From positions 558,001 to 622,000 of the forward strand of contig JABWDB010000015.1 of NCBI GenBank assembly GCA_019614645.1: a stretch of DNA of 64,000 bases, in the 5' to 3' direction. Positions 35,563 through 46,420 of the stretch are shown in pieces. The translations under genes and the position numbers were made by a program. Under the pieces are notes generated by a model. That model was not told the origin of the DNA. It made no database searches and saw only the letters and a program-made list of their open reading frames with translations. The stretch comes from Stratiolaelaps scimitus. Taxonomy: Eukaryota; Arthropoda; Arachnida; Mesostigmata; Laelapidae. Each line of letters starts with the position of its first letter. Position 1 is the first letter of the stretch.

Positions 35563-35592
35563 GCCCCCGGCCCCCGGCCCCCGGCCCCCGGC
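35563..35592 (-). other. G-quadruplex motif (four G5 tracts on the minus strand)
   Basis: The plus strand reads four runs of five C (35564-35568, 35571-35575, 35578-35582, 35585-35589), each separated by GG. The minus strand therefore carries four G5 tracts with CC loops, an ideal intramolecular quadruplex pattern. Confidence 0.85.
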
Positions 35593-35807
35593 AGTGACCG
35601 ATACGTCTGTCAGCGTGTCTGTGTGGTGCTGGGCAAGACAATAGAACGTCGGCAACGAGGCGTGTTTTTTTGTACCGGGTGCGTCTCGACGGTTCACCGT
35701 GACGAAGACCGGGGACGTTGATCCGGTAGAAGACCTTGCCAGGTTGCAGGCGACAATGATATGGTCGGCTGGAAGACGGCAGAATATGGAAATACAAAGA
35801 GAGTGAA

Positions 35808-35829
35808 AGAGAGAGAGAGAGAGAGAGAG
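35808..35829. repeat. (GA)11 microsatellite
   Basis: Perfect dinucleotide run. The minus-strand SLSLSL ORFs are its shadow. Confidence 0.95.
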
Positions 35830-38257
35830 CAAGCGGCTGATGAGGAAAGGAAGACGCCAAGGGACAACATAGTTGAAAAAAAAACCTGCTGTAATCGACG
35901 CAACGAAAGGAGTCTATGCAGCGGTTAGGGCCACCGTGACGCCTGATCCCATTAGCTGAGTTTATCGGCCACACTCAGAGACGATTACTGAGCGGTTAAG
36001 ACGAACACCTCATTCGCTTATCTTTCAATCGTGCTGCGCGTGATCGATTGGCCGAATCAACGCTGGATAAACTAGGAGAAACCTTGAGCGAGAAGAATAT
36101 GTTGCCTGAGAGTCGGTTTTGCCAGATAGCATTCGTTTTAGACTACGAAAACTAATCACTAATTTGAGCACTAATCACTAATTTTTAACTGTGGGCAATG
36201 TGCCGTGTAGATTATTCATGTGAATTAATTGTGCATGGCCAAGTAAGTAGCTGCTCGATGCTGAGTGTAGTGGAATCAACTCATGTTCCTGTATCAGTCC
36301 TTGTGTATTTTCGGCTGGTTCACGGTATATATTATTTCACATTTCATAGAATCGAATGTTTTGTTCTTCTAGATATTTACATCATATAGTGCTCTGTGTA
36401 TGGTTAAATCACGGGCACGCGTACGGGTCAGGCTTGCCACTAACGAGTTCTAACCGAATTCTGCTCACACACAGGAATAGTCGATTCCTGTGCACTGCCA
36501 CTGGGTAGCATTTTATTTTTATGTTTCGAACGATTTTTTTCTGGGTCAGATGTTCAGATGATGAAATTAGACCGATTCTGCCCAAACTTGTCTTCATATT
36601 TGAGCATATGTTTTTTTTTTTGCATATTTTCAGCTATGTACAGATGGCACGCTAAATATAGCGTTACATCATTCACCTGGGACAGAAGGCGGGGGTCTCG
36701 TGCGATGCCTTATCCAGTGACAGGTCTAAAAAGGGTTGGCGTGAGCTGGCAAGCTCGTAGTGCATTTTATATTTAGAATTCAAAATGTTGGAGGAGGAGG
36801 AGTCTCCACGGGGACCTCAACGTAGACTTCCACCAATGTTTACCGGGTCAAGTTTATCACTGGCGCCGTCCGATACTGCGGTTCGTATACGTATTCTACA
36901 GGAAACGGTAGAAAGTGCGGTGACGGATCATTTTCTGCGCCGGCATTAGGTTCGGTCCCGGGGCTCATTCAATCGGGGGCAGAATATTGATCCAGTAAAG
37001 AAATCCTGCATTTGCCGGCCCATGGCGCTGAAGAGCAGATGAATACGGGATTTGAGAGGGGAGGAGAGGAGATTGTCAATAATATATTAAAATAATTATT
37101 TATCTTATTTTATTTGTCTTATTATATGTATCTTATTTTATTTTTATGGCCCGGGTTGGGCGGGCCAGTCCGTTAGAGATGTTTTCCTAATAATTAAATA
37201 AATAAGCAGTTTTGCATTAGAGTAATCCCCGACAACAGGACCCAATTCCACAATTCGATTGAGTTGTCACGCTGACCGGCTTTCACACGCCGACAAGATG
37301 ATACATGATGAAGATCAGTCTATTTGTACACTACATGGCGAATGTTGCACTCGCAGCTGGGGACTAGCAAAGAGCTGCCCGCTTCGCCGAACGGCCTGTG
37401 GGCCCTTTACCAAATTGAAACTTTGCCGAACGATTGCTGTATTCTGCCACTGTATTTTGACCACATTGAATAGCATTCTGTATCTGTTCGAGTGGATCAC
37501 TCGTTGGGCTCGAAACAGTATGGAGCTCCCTGATCGTCTGTGTGTTCAGCTAATTTCCATATGGATCGATTTCAATGCGTTTGGCATCGCACGATAAGCG
37601 GCCGTCGTCATTTCGACGTCAGGCGTTGTTTTCGGCCTCTGTCACTGCTTCTTGGCCATGCTGGTCAGACATTTGGGGAAGAGCTTGTTACAAGGGAAGA
37701 ACGCCTCTGGTGATGGGCTTGTGCCTCTATACATATAACTACTACTTAATAAAACGAATTCTTGTGTTAATTCGTCTTTCCTAAGTGGAAGCCTATCTTG
37801 CCAGCATCCGCCGAGTATATGCAATCAAGAATAGAATATATTTTCTACAGATGTATTTTAGCAAAGACAAAGGTTTTCTTAATTGGCATTCGAATGTCTG
37901 TTATCAAATTGGCATTACCGTGCCTAGTTCCTAGAATCGACCCGATACATTTGCCCGTTTTTCCTGCCAATATCTTCGGCTTTACCATGCTTAGATCTGT
38001 GACGGCTCTCAATGATTGTCATCGATATTCTGTTCGTATTTTCTACATAACACCTATCATAGTCATATAAGATTCGCACAAGAGAATACTTTTATGTAAT
38101 AGACTATTTGCAACTTGTCGAAGCAGTGCAGCATTTATAGCGTTTGCCTGTAAGCTGAGCTCGTTGACGGAGACGAGACTGTAGACTCGAGGTGCAGCAC
38201 ACGTTCGGGGGTCTTATGAAAGCAGGGGCTCTTATGTGCACTAGTAACTGTAGTATC
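35830..38257. other. Unassigned A+T-richer sequence
   Basis: Has a T11 run at about 36610-36620. The plus-strand ORF at 37259-37597 and the others show no recognisable domain. Confidence 0.45.
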
Positions 38258-38287
38258 CTATATTATTGACGGGTGTCAATAATATAG
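38258..38287. repeat. 13-bp perfect hairpin, 4-base loop
   Basis: ctatattattgac (38258-38270), loop gggt, gtcaataatatag (38275-38287). Confidence 0.9.
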
Positions 38288-38399
38288 AATATGTAAAGGG
38301 AGGGAATCTGAGCGGATTCTTCATCGTTGTCGACTCTTCCCCGTGACTCAAGGTCCTCGAAGACATCTTCGTTCACTGGGTGTCAGTAAGCAAGCCGAC

Positions 38400-40330
38400 A
38401 AGCAAGCAAGAAAGGCAGGCCAGGCTGTTTGAACTGGCGACATCTCCCCTTTTCTCCTATGAGCGATACGAAACCGAAGCAACGAAAGAGGTGATGAGAA
38501 TATCTCCGGAAGTCCATTGATTCCCCCTATATGAGATCAATGGCGTAGGCGTTCGGTCGACTACCGCTGCTGCCCTCGTACACGATACCTTCGGCAGAGG
38601 CGCAGCGACGCCCAGCCAGCGAACGTAGATACATGCTCGCTGTACAAGCGAGCTCTTTCATCGGAATCCCTGAGCAGCATCGCTTGGCCGCCAGCACCGC
38701 CTGTCTCCTTGCGACCCATCCAGCCACCGAACGGGGCCGCCAGGCTGTGCCAGGCGCATCTTGGCCACACGTTTTTTCCTCTCTCTCTCTCCTCGCCTTC
38801 TTTCACTGTAGTAGCGCGAACAGCATGGGCGAACGCAGTAGAACGAAGTTTCCATCGTCGACGCGGTGAGCGGCCACGGCAGACGTGTCTTCCGCAAAGA
38901 GTTCTCTATTCAGAGACGGACCAGGGTGCTCCTTGTGCACTCCCACAAGGCGCCCCCCCCCCAGCCCCTCGGCTTCCCCGCGGTCGCCGTCCCTTGCCAA
39001 CGGCTTGCCTAACACAGTCGGTGGTGTCCCTTCCAACAAAGGGCCAGCCACTCCCAACTCTGCCGAACAGATACGCAGAACACACAACTCACAGCGACCC
39101 GACGACCAGAGACTGACGACTCTTCCGCAGCAGGGAGAGCTGGCCCGCTCCCTCTGTCGATGCCCGCCACCGCCACCCGGAATCAGACGGGCCCTCGGGA
39201 CTTAGAGGCGATGCTACCTGCCCTCACCCCTTCCCCCTTGCCACATCCGTTCCCTGTTTAGCGCCGCACTATGGTAGGACAAGGGAAGAGCGGATAAGAG
39301 GACACAGTGACGGCAGTCGTCAGTGTGGATGAGGATCGAATCAACTCCCCACAATTCCTGCCGCTCGATTCGGCCCGCCACGCGCCGCCCGCCCTGCGCC
39401 GCTGTTCGTACAAAGAGGTGAGGCTTTGTGGGGTATTGGGAAACGGGGACGGGGCTCCTGGGGCATTCTCGAATGCCGGGCGGGGAATCAAAGACGCAGG
39501 GGGCGAGTGCCGAGAAGAGCTCATCTGTTGTCATGGCGGGATAGGCAATGCGGCCGCCCTGCAAGGCAAAGCCCCCGACAACGCAGGCCCGGGGGGACGG
39601 GGGGGGTAGGTCTCTGGGTTCGGTCCGTCACCCCCGCCGCCACCGCCGCCCTTGGCTGGAGGCCGATAGCCGCTCCGGCTCAAGTTCACACCGAGTAGTA
39701 GGTAGTGGCGGACGGTGCAGTGGTGCAGTACTATATAGTGGTGCTAGTGGTGGTCTATTTTTATGAAATGATTCAGCAGTCATCGGTAATCGATAGCGAT
39801 GTGCGTTGAGGATGTATGTGTCGTTCCCGCTACGCTCGCTGGCGGGTTCCGCCTCGACTTCGCCTGCTGCTCCACCAATGGTAGACACCGACCGGAGAAG
39901 CTCCTTCCGCTTTGCATCGTCCTCCGCCAATCCCATCGGAGTCATCCGGCCGAGAGTTCGCCGGAATGGAGCAAGTCCGAGCTAGGTTGGCCAGGCTGCA
40001 ACGCCGGACCCCTACCGCTTTTTTGTACCTTTCCCTATATCCGTGTATACCTTCCGTTGGTTGCTTGCGGCCAACCTTTCTCCGCTCCCGTACGGCCTTG
40101 CTGCCGCTCCCGATGCATCCACTGTCGTGCCTTAGCGGATACGCTAACGTCTTAGGCCGTCGGAACCGCCGGCTCCCGAGATCCCTGACGTCGCCTCTGT
40201 GCTCTCTTCGCTGGCATCAGAGAGAGAGAGGTATGGCGCCTTGCATCCTACGCAACTGTCGCCACTACTACGACATACTGGCGGCGGTCTGCCCTGGATG
40301 ATGGGCCGTTGGCAGATTTGGTAACGGAGC
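38400..40330. other. G+C-rich block 7
   Basis: CpG-rich with C-runs near 38954 and G-runs near 39592-39607. Many overlapping ORFs, none with a domain. No exon can be defended. Confidence 0.5.
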
Positions 40331-40440
40331 GTGCGGGATCAGCAGCTACTCGCGTATGGACATATATGTATAAAATAATCGACGACGTTCGTGAGGGACG
40401 AAAATGTCGCTTCTATGGTTTATTACTCATTCCGTCATAA

Positions 40441-40445
40441 TTATA

Positions 40446-40540
<95 letters not shown>
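40441..40540. repeat. Long (AT)n array, about 100 bp
   Basis: The longest microsatellite in the window, with isolated G interruptions near 40451, 40499 and 40509. It lies just beyond the 3' side of LINE 2. Confidence 0.95.
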
Positions 40541-40544
<4 letters not shown>

Positions 40545-40687
40545 TTTATTCACACCAAAATGTGCAACAGTCTATCTAATACATAAGAGTCCTGTTGGTC
40601 AAGACAAATTGCACGACCTTTGTAAAACATGGCTATAATCGAAAATATCTAATATATATATATACATATACATATTTCATATGTGAC

Positions 40688-41206
40688 CTATCGTGCCAGC
40701 TGGCTAATTGACCCCGATTGTGTACATACTCTTGCGTGATACTTGGGAAGTTGTTTATTCCAAAATTTACGTACGCAATTGGTCCCTGGTTCATGGAAAC
40801 TTCCTGTTTCTTTATGGTAGAAGCCGTGTAACGTAAACCTACTAGTGGCACTTCGGTTCTCCCTACAAGAGTCCTTCCAATTACTATTAACCATAGTTGG
40901 GACTAAAAACAACGTTGTTGGTCGACCTCCGCTCTTTTCGCCAACTGGTCCTCCATGAATTAAATACATGTATCCATCCGTATCGTTCAGGCAGAACATC
41001 TTGCACAAATCTTCGATGAAGAAGGTTGTTTCGGCTAGGAGATAAACGAGTCTGTCGCGCGTGGTTACGTGTACTCCCAGTACTTCCTTTAAGAAGGCGG
41101 GTTTCGCCTTATAAAGCGCAAACAGGTAACCCTTTAAGAAAGGTGCTCCCAAAACACCTGAATCCCACAAACTGCCGTGGGTGCGATTTTCATGTTGAAA
41201 AGGCAA
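40688..41206 (-). pseudogene. LINE 2 ORF: C-terminal domain
   Basis: A 172-codon open stretch, the best preserved piece of LINE 2. FLKEVLGVHVTTRDRLVYLL and an acidic/aromatic middle lead to TSRFTLHGFYH, FHEP and C-x-R-K-F-W ... YHARVC. The same layout occurs at 45328-45594. In that other copy the end is a C-x2-C-x7-H-x3-C cluster. Here the second Cys position is Trp, so the presumed zinc-binding cluster is broken. A CCHC-type cluster C-terminal to RT is known in several LINE clades (for example R1 and R2). The exact clade here is not settled. Confidence 0.75.
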
Positions 41207-41418
41207 ATAGCTCTAGCGAGGGATAACTTCTGTGGGGAAGATCGATCGAGGTCGCGGCTACCAGCGCTTTACGAACCCTCACTTCTACATGATGACTGAA
41301 CGAGAGTGCAGTCGACAACGTTACACCAAGGTAAGTGAAGGCATTGCCGAAACTTACCTTGGCTCACCCCCCAGTCTTAACTCATCTGTGACCGCCAGCC
41401 GTCCTCTTTGCCGAAATT

Positions 41419-41673
41419 TCATTGGCTCGGTCTTTTAACATTTATCTTCAGTCGCGTTATTTCGATGCATCTTGTCAGTGTCGCTGAAGCGCGCTGTAGC
41501 TGAAATCGGCAGGACATAAACACCATGAAGTCATCTGCTCTAAGAATCATTCTGACTTTCTGGTGGCGTTCTTGGATGCTGGCTGGCAGATCACTGATGA
41601 GAACTGAGAAAAGCAGGGGTGACAGATTATCTCCTTGAACGTATCTCGACTTCGTCGTCGATTGAGACCACAT
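41419..41673 (-). pseudogene. LINE 2 ORF: RT motif B-D segment
   Basis: Open for 84 codons. QGDNLSPLLF (residues 13-22) is RT motif B. RADD (residues 45-48, forward 41530-41541) stands at the catalytic position, with Arg instead of the usual Tyr/Phe but both Asp retained. LKINV near the end matches 'LxxNxxKTK'. The upstream part (about 41680-41870), with DFKAFES holding the first catalytic Asp, is in the same strand and near-continuous, broken by at least one stop and a frameshift. This is an enzyme relic that once copied element RNA into DNA. Confidence 0.85.
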
Positions 41674-41870
41674 TATTTTGTAGGATGGCCTTAAGTTACC
41701 CTAGGATTTTCGGCGGTACCCCTATTCTGGCTAGTTTATCCAAAACCAGCGATCTTGACCCTGACTCGAAGGCTTTAAAGTCGACAAATAGTGCGTATTG
41801 AGCTCGACCGCGTTTTGCTAAGGTTTTCAGGTTCGACACGAACCACGGCTAAACCACATGTGTGGCTACC

Positions 41871-43850
41871 CAGATTTACAAGAACAGGCATACCCCATAG
41901 ATAGGCAACATTAGCCGCCTCACGTCGGGCGCGCACAGGTCCATGATTCAAACAGCGAATGACCTGCAACCTTCATTCCAATATATAGGGGGCCAGTATG
42001 GAAGCTGGAGTCTGTGAAGAGCTGTGAAGAAAACCGTGGGTGGGTCGGATACATAGGTTGGCAACGCAGGAAATATCGCTCTCGCAGTGACAGCAAGTTC
42101 AGGAACTCGCAGGCCGGAGAGCATGGCTTGTCAGCGACCTGTGCCTCTGCTGCCTGTACACTCTCCGCGGTAGTCAGGGGAAATTCGGGGGTTGGGGAGT
42201 CGAGGCAAGCTGAATATATCGAACTAGGAGTAATCGTATTTCCGATTCCTTCGTTTGGCTCGGACTCGGACTTTTCGTTGATGTATTACAACGCATTAGG
42301 GTCTGACCGAAGTGCTGTCGTCGAAAAGCAATTAACGTTTTTTTTTCCTTTGGAAAATACTTAGAAAAATAAAAGCTGGACATTGTTTCCGGAGTCAACG
42401 ATTATTGAACTTCAACGTTCGAAGGAAATACTTTCACCGCTATTAGTTCAATTACGTCGTAGTTCTTCGTAAAGGGGGACTGAAATATCAAATGCTTATT
42501 TTAGCTAATCTATTGATGGGCATTGAAGACCAGGACAGCTTTCCAGTGGAAGCTAAAACTGTTATTTTGGCGAACTAACATGCTCGAGATTTAAAAGCCC
42601 GACCAAACACGATGCCAAATATTACGTTGGGTCATAAGTAATTAATATGAACTTTGAATTGCTCCAATTTCAACTCGACAAGCAGAAGGTGCTTGAAGTT
42701 TGACGGGCTCATGCCTTCATCCATTCCACATCTATAGGTTTGCTTGCATATTTGTTACCCGTCACCAGTGGGACTTCAAAAGTTTTCGAGGCATGGAGAG
42801 AAAATACGTGCATATTCGATACATTGCTTTCTTCACAATTTTCGCGCTGGGCAAGACGCTACTGAAACGTCAATGTTGGTCTTATCGCGTCTAGACCCGA
42901 GACGAGTCATTCTGGCACTTTGCAATGAAAATGCTGGCCAACAAATTCGAGACGTGACTGCTCAGCTGGGAGCAAGCTTGGATGAACAAAGAGAGAAAAG
43001 TTATGGTACAATACAACACGTTAGGGCACATACATTGCCAGATATACTGTAACCAATGTTGGCTAGGCAATTCGTTGCTCTACAAAATCATTTTGTATTC
43101 AGATCCATAGAACATGGCCGGCAGAGGAAGCGATTCAAGGCGGAAGCAAAAGTACGAAATGTTCTGGGCGGATGCATCGCCTTCCACGACAAAATGTTTG
43201 TACTCCGCGGGATCCACGTGTTATCTGATGGGGCAGAGTCGATACAGAAAGCGAGGGACACTATGTCGACTAAGATAAGTTCATTATTTCAAAGGAAATA
43301 GCAATTCAAACTGAGTAGATAAATATCAATTACTGATAACTAAACTTGCTAAAGACATAGATGACAATTGTGTTCTCGTGCAATGGTTTACATAAAGAGG
43401 CACGTTTCAGTGAAAACCCCTATGATACTCCAAGGATAACAGATCGAAATTTACTATGTCTCAATGTGTTTAACATACACGTTTCCTCTTATGGGGGACC
43501 CACAAGGATCTCTCTTTACAGAAATCTCACATAGACTCGATGATCAGAATTCATCTATTTATTGGCTATTTTACTTGAGCTTATGCAGCTTTTGTAACAG
43601 CAGGTCGAGGCTTGAATCTGGTGCTGGAAGGGGTGCTTCACTCTCTATGACACATGAGAGCAAGAGGGGTTGGTGTGAGCCCACAATGCGACACACGGCC
43701 CCACCTAGCTTCCGCCCATGAATTTATATGGGCGCCATACTTATACAGGTAAACTGCATTCGGAAAGTGCATTTTAATAGCGTAAAATGTGTTACATATC
43801 CAGCGAGAACAGTCCCAAAGAGTTGCAACGCAGGGGAAGTCACAATGTGG
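41871..43850. other. Unassigned sequence
   Basis: The plus-strand ORFs at about 42.84-43.05 and 43.06-43.30 kb are adjacent and somewhat protein-like but not recognised. Nothing else is seen. Confidence 0.4.
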
Positions 43851-44700
43851 CGTCGTTCAACGTCGTTCCAATGCGTTCAATGCCGCTAACCCGTCTCCCG
43901 TTCTCTCTCCAACTCGGATCTGTTTTCCTCTGCACATAGATCTCTTCGTTCATCTTCCAACAATTTTGATTCTCCCGCCTCTCATCATTCAATACCTCGT
44001 CTGGAATGAGGGGCAGCAGGTCTTCCCTGCAAGCTGGAATTCCTCTACCCAAGACTCGCAAAGCGTTCGGGCGTCCGGCTCGCAAGGCGCTCAAGACGTC
44101 CGTTGTGTCAGCCAATCGGTCCCTCTCGGTCCATTTCCCGCTCAACGCAGGGCGTGCAAGGCGAACCGAAACACCGAGAGGCTGACAATGAGTAGGCACG
44201 GGGAGGGAAATGCAAGCGGGGAACACTAACCAGAGCGTTCGGCAAATGGTGGCGCAACCCTGGGAAACAACCGGTCCCCGGGACGCAATCGGGGGTCGGG
44301 TCCCATCGGTGCGCATTGGCCACGGGGGCTGCCAAGACTTCGTTCTATATTTCAGATATTTTGTCGAATATGATGAATGAGTTTCAATTTTCACTTGACG
44401 CGCGCACTTTCAGAATTCGCCGCATCTTTTTGCTCTCTGCGAACCGCCCGCCCGTTCTGTTCTCCTCAACCTATCGTATTTCTCGTTCCGAGATCCCGTC
44501 CCTTGGCCTCTGTAGAGCGTTGCGCTGGGGCCCCGAAGGGCGATACTTACTGGCTGGCCAGAAACGGCAGATGCCGGCAGGAAGGCAGAGACGCCGCGGC
44601 ACAGCTGGCAGTGAAGTCCATTGCAAAGGCTGAGGCCAAAGAACGGCTCTTGGTCAGATCGTGACGTATCGGAAACGGACGACGAACGTCTGTTTCGTTC
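43850..44700. other. G+C-richer block 8
   Basis: CpG-rich. ORFs on both strands lack domains. Confidence 0.45.
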
Positions 44701-45130
44701 GACGCTCGGCGAATACGCGTGAGAAAAACCACTGGCGAATTAATTGTTCAATCAACATTTGCCAATCAGCCCAATCGGGGCTGCTTAGTGAAACGCGATG
44801 GCACCGTTCTTACTGGACTCTCGGATACGAGGGAATATGGGGTGGGGGGGTCAGACCGGCGGAAAATCTAAGGTTGAATGGCACGTGACGGCAGGATTAG
44901 CTGTTGCTGAGGTAAAAGCCACTAGGGCAGTGTATTAAGAAACAAAAGCATGGCCCGCAAGCGGCGAAAACGACTGCTGAAATGTTCAAAAGTGAACCCT
45001 CATACAGCAGATTATTGGATCCGTCCAACAGAAGAAGTAGACTCTGCAGAGCGGCAATTACACACATTTTTAGATCTGCGTTAATGATGCTCGTCGATTT
45101 ATATATTTGATTGAGCAGTGGAATCAATGA
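44701..45130. other. Unassigned spacer
   Basis: No feature recognised apart from a short G-run near 44843-44850. Confidence 0.4.
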
Positions 45131-45146
45131 TAAGGTAAGTTCTCAT

Positions 45147-45186
45147 CTCAATGTTGGCCGAGAGTCAGCAGGAAAACCTTTAACCT
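45147..45186 (+). mobile_element. 40-bp 5'-truncated SINE B tail with 11-bp target-site duplication
   Basis: Contains aatgttggccgagagtcagc then ggaaaac, the SINE B 3' end. It is flanked by perfect taagttctcat repeats at 45136-45146 and 45187-45197. This is one of the smallest retroposition events that can be recognised by eye. Confidence 0.75.
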
Positions 45187-45327
45187 TAAGTTCTCATATT
45201 TAGCATTTGTTCTAGAGAATTTTACATGTGTCGTGGAAATTTCAAGATTCGCCCTGAAACGACCTCGTTCGTGTGCAATATGGAACGTTTATGTAATCGT
45301 TTATTCCTTTTGTTAGTCACCTGTGTG

Positions 45328-45594
45328 TCACCAACTTTTTGAAAAGTTTTTATTCAGCATATTTGAAAAGTCTGCTGAGTGAAGCCTGGGAGCCCACGAA
45401 GCTGAGGGGAGCCAACGATGGGGCCAGAGACAAGATGATGCATGATATTTTTGACATCGTTCCGCGCATTTAGAACACACGTCAGTGTTGGGGGGTAACA
45501 AATGATGAAACCCGTGGGTGGCATCGCGAGTTACGATGTGTCCGTGTTGATCTGTCTGTGCTATTAAATGTACAGACACATTTAATGCGCTCAA
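45328..45594 (-). pseudogene. LINE 2-family 3' fragment with CCHC-like cluster
   Basis: The minus-strand ORF carries HIVTRDATHGFHH (residues 19-31) and then CSKCAERCQKYHASSC (residues 40-55). Its Cys40, Cys43, His51 and Cys55 make a C-x2-C-x7-H-x3-C pattern. The 'VTRxAxHGFHH' block aligns with TSRFTLHGFYH of LINE 2 at 40688-41206. Upstream RT sequence is absent, so this is a separate 5'-truncated insertion of the same or a close family. Confidence 0.7.
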
Positions 45595-45599
45595 TACCT

Positions 45600-46110
45600 T
45601 ACAATATGTATATATTCCTTGTACAATATCAAGTTGAGTGACACCGAGGCCTAAATGCAGTGACTTGGTTCTACCAGAGTGGACTCTACTTGCAGGAGGC
45701 TGGCACTATATATACACTTGTCTATTGCCAGCGAACTCAATCCAATGTGTACAGATCGAGCGCAACCGTACCAAGTAGATAAACGAGGTTCGCTGTTAAG
45801 ACACGCTCGAATTGGCCCACAACTTGAAGCTCGTTCATTGGGTTTCTACAGGCCCTTTTCAAAACGCCTGCCTCGTTATGTCTGACAGTGCTGAGAGGGT
45901 TTTTCAGGCACTAGCCTCCAACACTCGCCCGTCAATTAAGGTAAAAATGATCTTGTTGGCCAGGGACGTTATAATGGAATTAACGAGGTGTGAGTGATGA
46001 TGTATATTTGATATTTTGCGAACGGAACAGCAATTTGTGTCTATCTCACAGGTTGCTTGCTGTGAAGATTCAATCTACGATGGACTACCATTCCAATTGC
46101 TTTATATCAA
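45600..46110. other. Unassigned spacer
   Basis: No feature recognised. May include diverged LINE 2 sequence just upstream of the fragment above. Confidence 0.35.
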
Positions 46111-46114
46111 GACA

Positions 46115-46236
46115 CCCTCTGGCTATCAGAAGCCAGAGGGTGCAGGTTCGAGCCCCGCTGTGTGACATATAAGAGAGCTTAAGCATTGTAAAATTGCAGC
46201 TCCTTTAATAAACCAATATACCTTTTCCTTTACGTC
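46115..46236 (+). mobile_element. SINE family A, young copy
   Basis: Contains an anticodon-arm-like hairpin (ctctggct ... agccagag, from 46117), the RNA polymerase III B box GGTTCGAGCCC (46145-46155), acatataagagagct and the tail tcctttaataaaccaatata with cctttacg. From 46117 to about 46222 it matches the reverse complement of 56731-56878 with only two mismatches by eye. The 5' A-box region is missing, so this copy starts inside the tRNA-like head. Confidence 0.85.
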
Positions 46237-46420
46237 TTGTTCGCTCCGGGCGTTCATCAGCAATTTTCATCTATATTCTTCGAAGCCTGAGGAAGTGCCC
46301 ACCAGGAAAACACGCAGGGATGAACTATGAACTTGTCAGCAAATACCTATTGAGTTCTGAGGTTCGCGTTTCAAAAAAGCACTTCGAATTCGAAGGTCCT
46401 TTAACTACTTCACACCACCA
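46237..46420. other. Unassigned spacer
   Basis: No feature recognised. Confidence 0.4.

Larger units (their letters stand above)
40688..41870 (-). mobile_element. Decayed LINE 2 (reverse transcriptase to C-terminal domain)
   Basis: Minus-strand remnant of about 1.2 kb. In element order it reads FVSNLKTLAKRGRAQYALFV then DFKAFES (about 41850-41780), PPKILG-stop-LKAILQ, VQGDNLSPLLFSVLISDLP, RADDFMVF, the connecting NAFTYLGVTLS block (about 41226-41352), then KPAFLKEVLGVHVTTRDRLV and a C-terminal HGFYH ... YHARVC segment. This is a LINE of a different family from LINE 1. Stops and frameshifts break it. The 3' side runs into (AT)n arrays at 40651-40676 and 40441-40540. Confidence 0.85.

Noticed and set aside
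38125..38205. tRNA-like sequence (gcgtttgcctgtaagctg ... gtagactcgagg)
   Set aside because: The B box is poor (no GGTTCGA) and no cloverleaf could be drawn. No related copy was seen in the window.
40391..40586. Ile-Tyr repeat ORFs
   Set aside because: Direct translations of the (AT)n array.
46117..46160. Functional tRNA gene
   Set aside because: B box and an arm hairpin are present, but the acceptor stem does not pair along its length, the A-box half is missing here, and a SINE body and tail follow. The same unit is repeated elsewhere.
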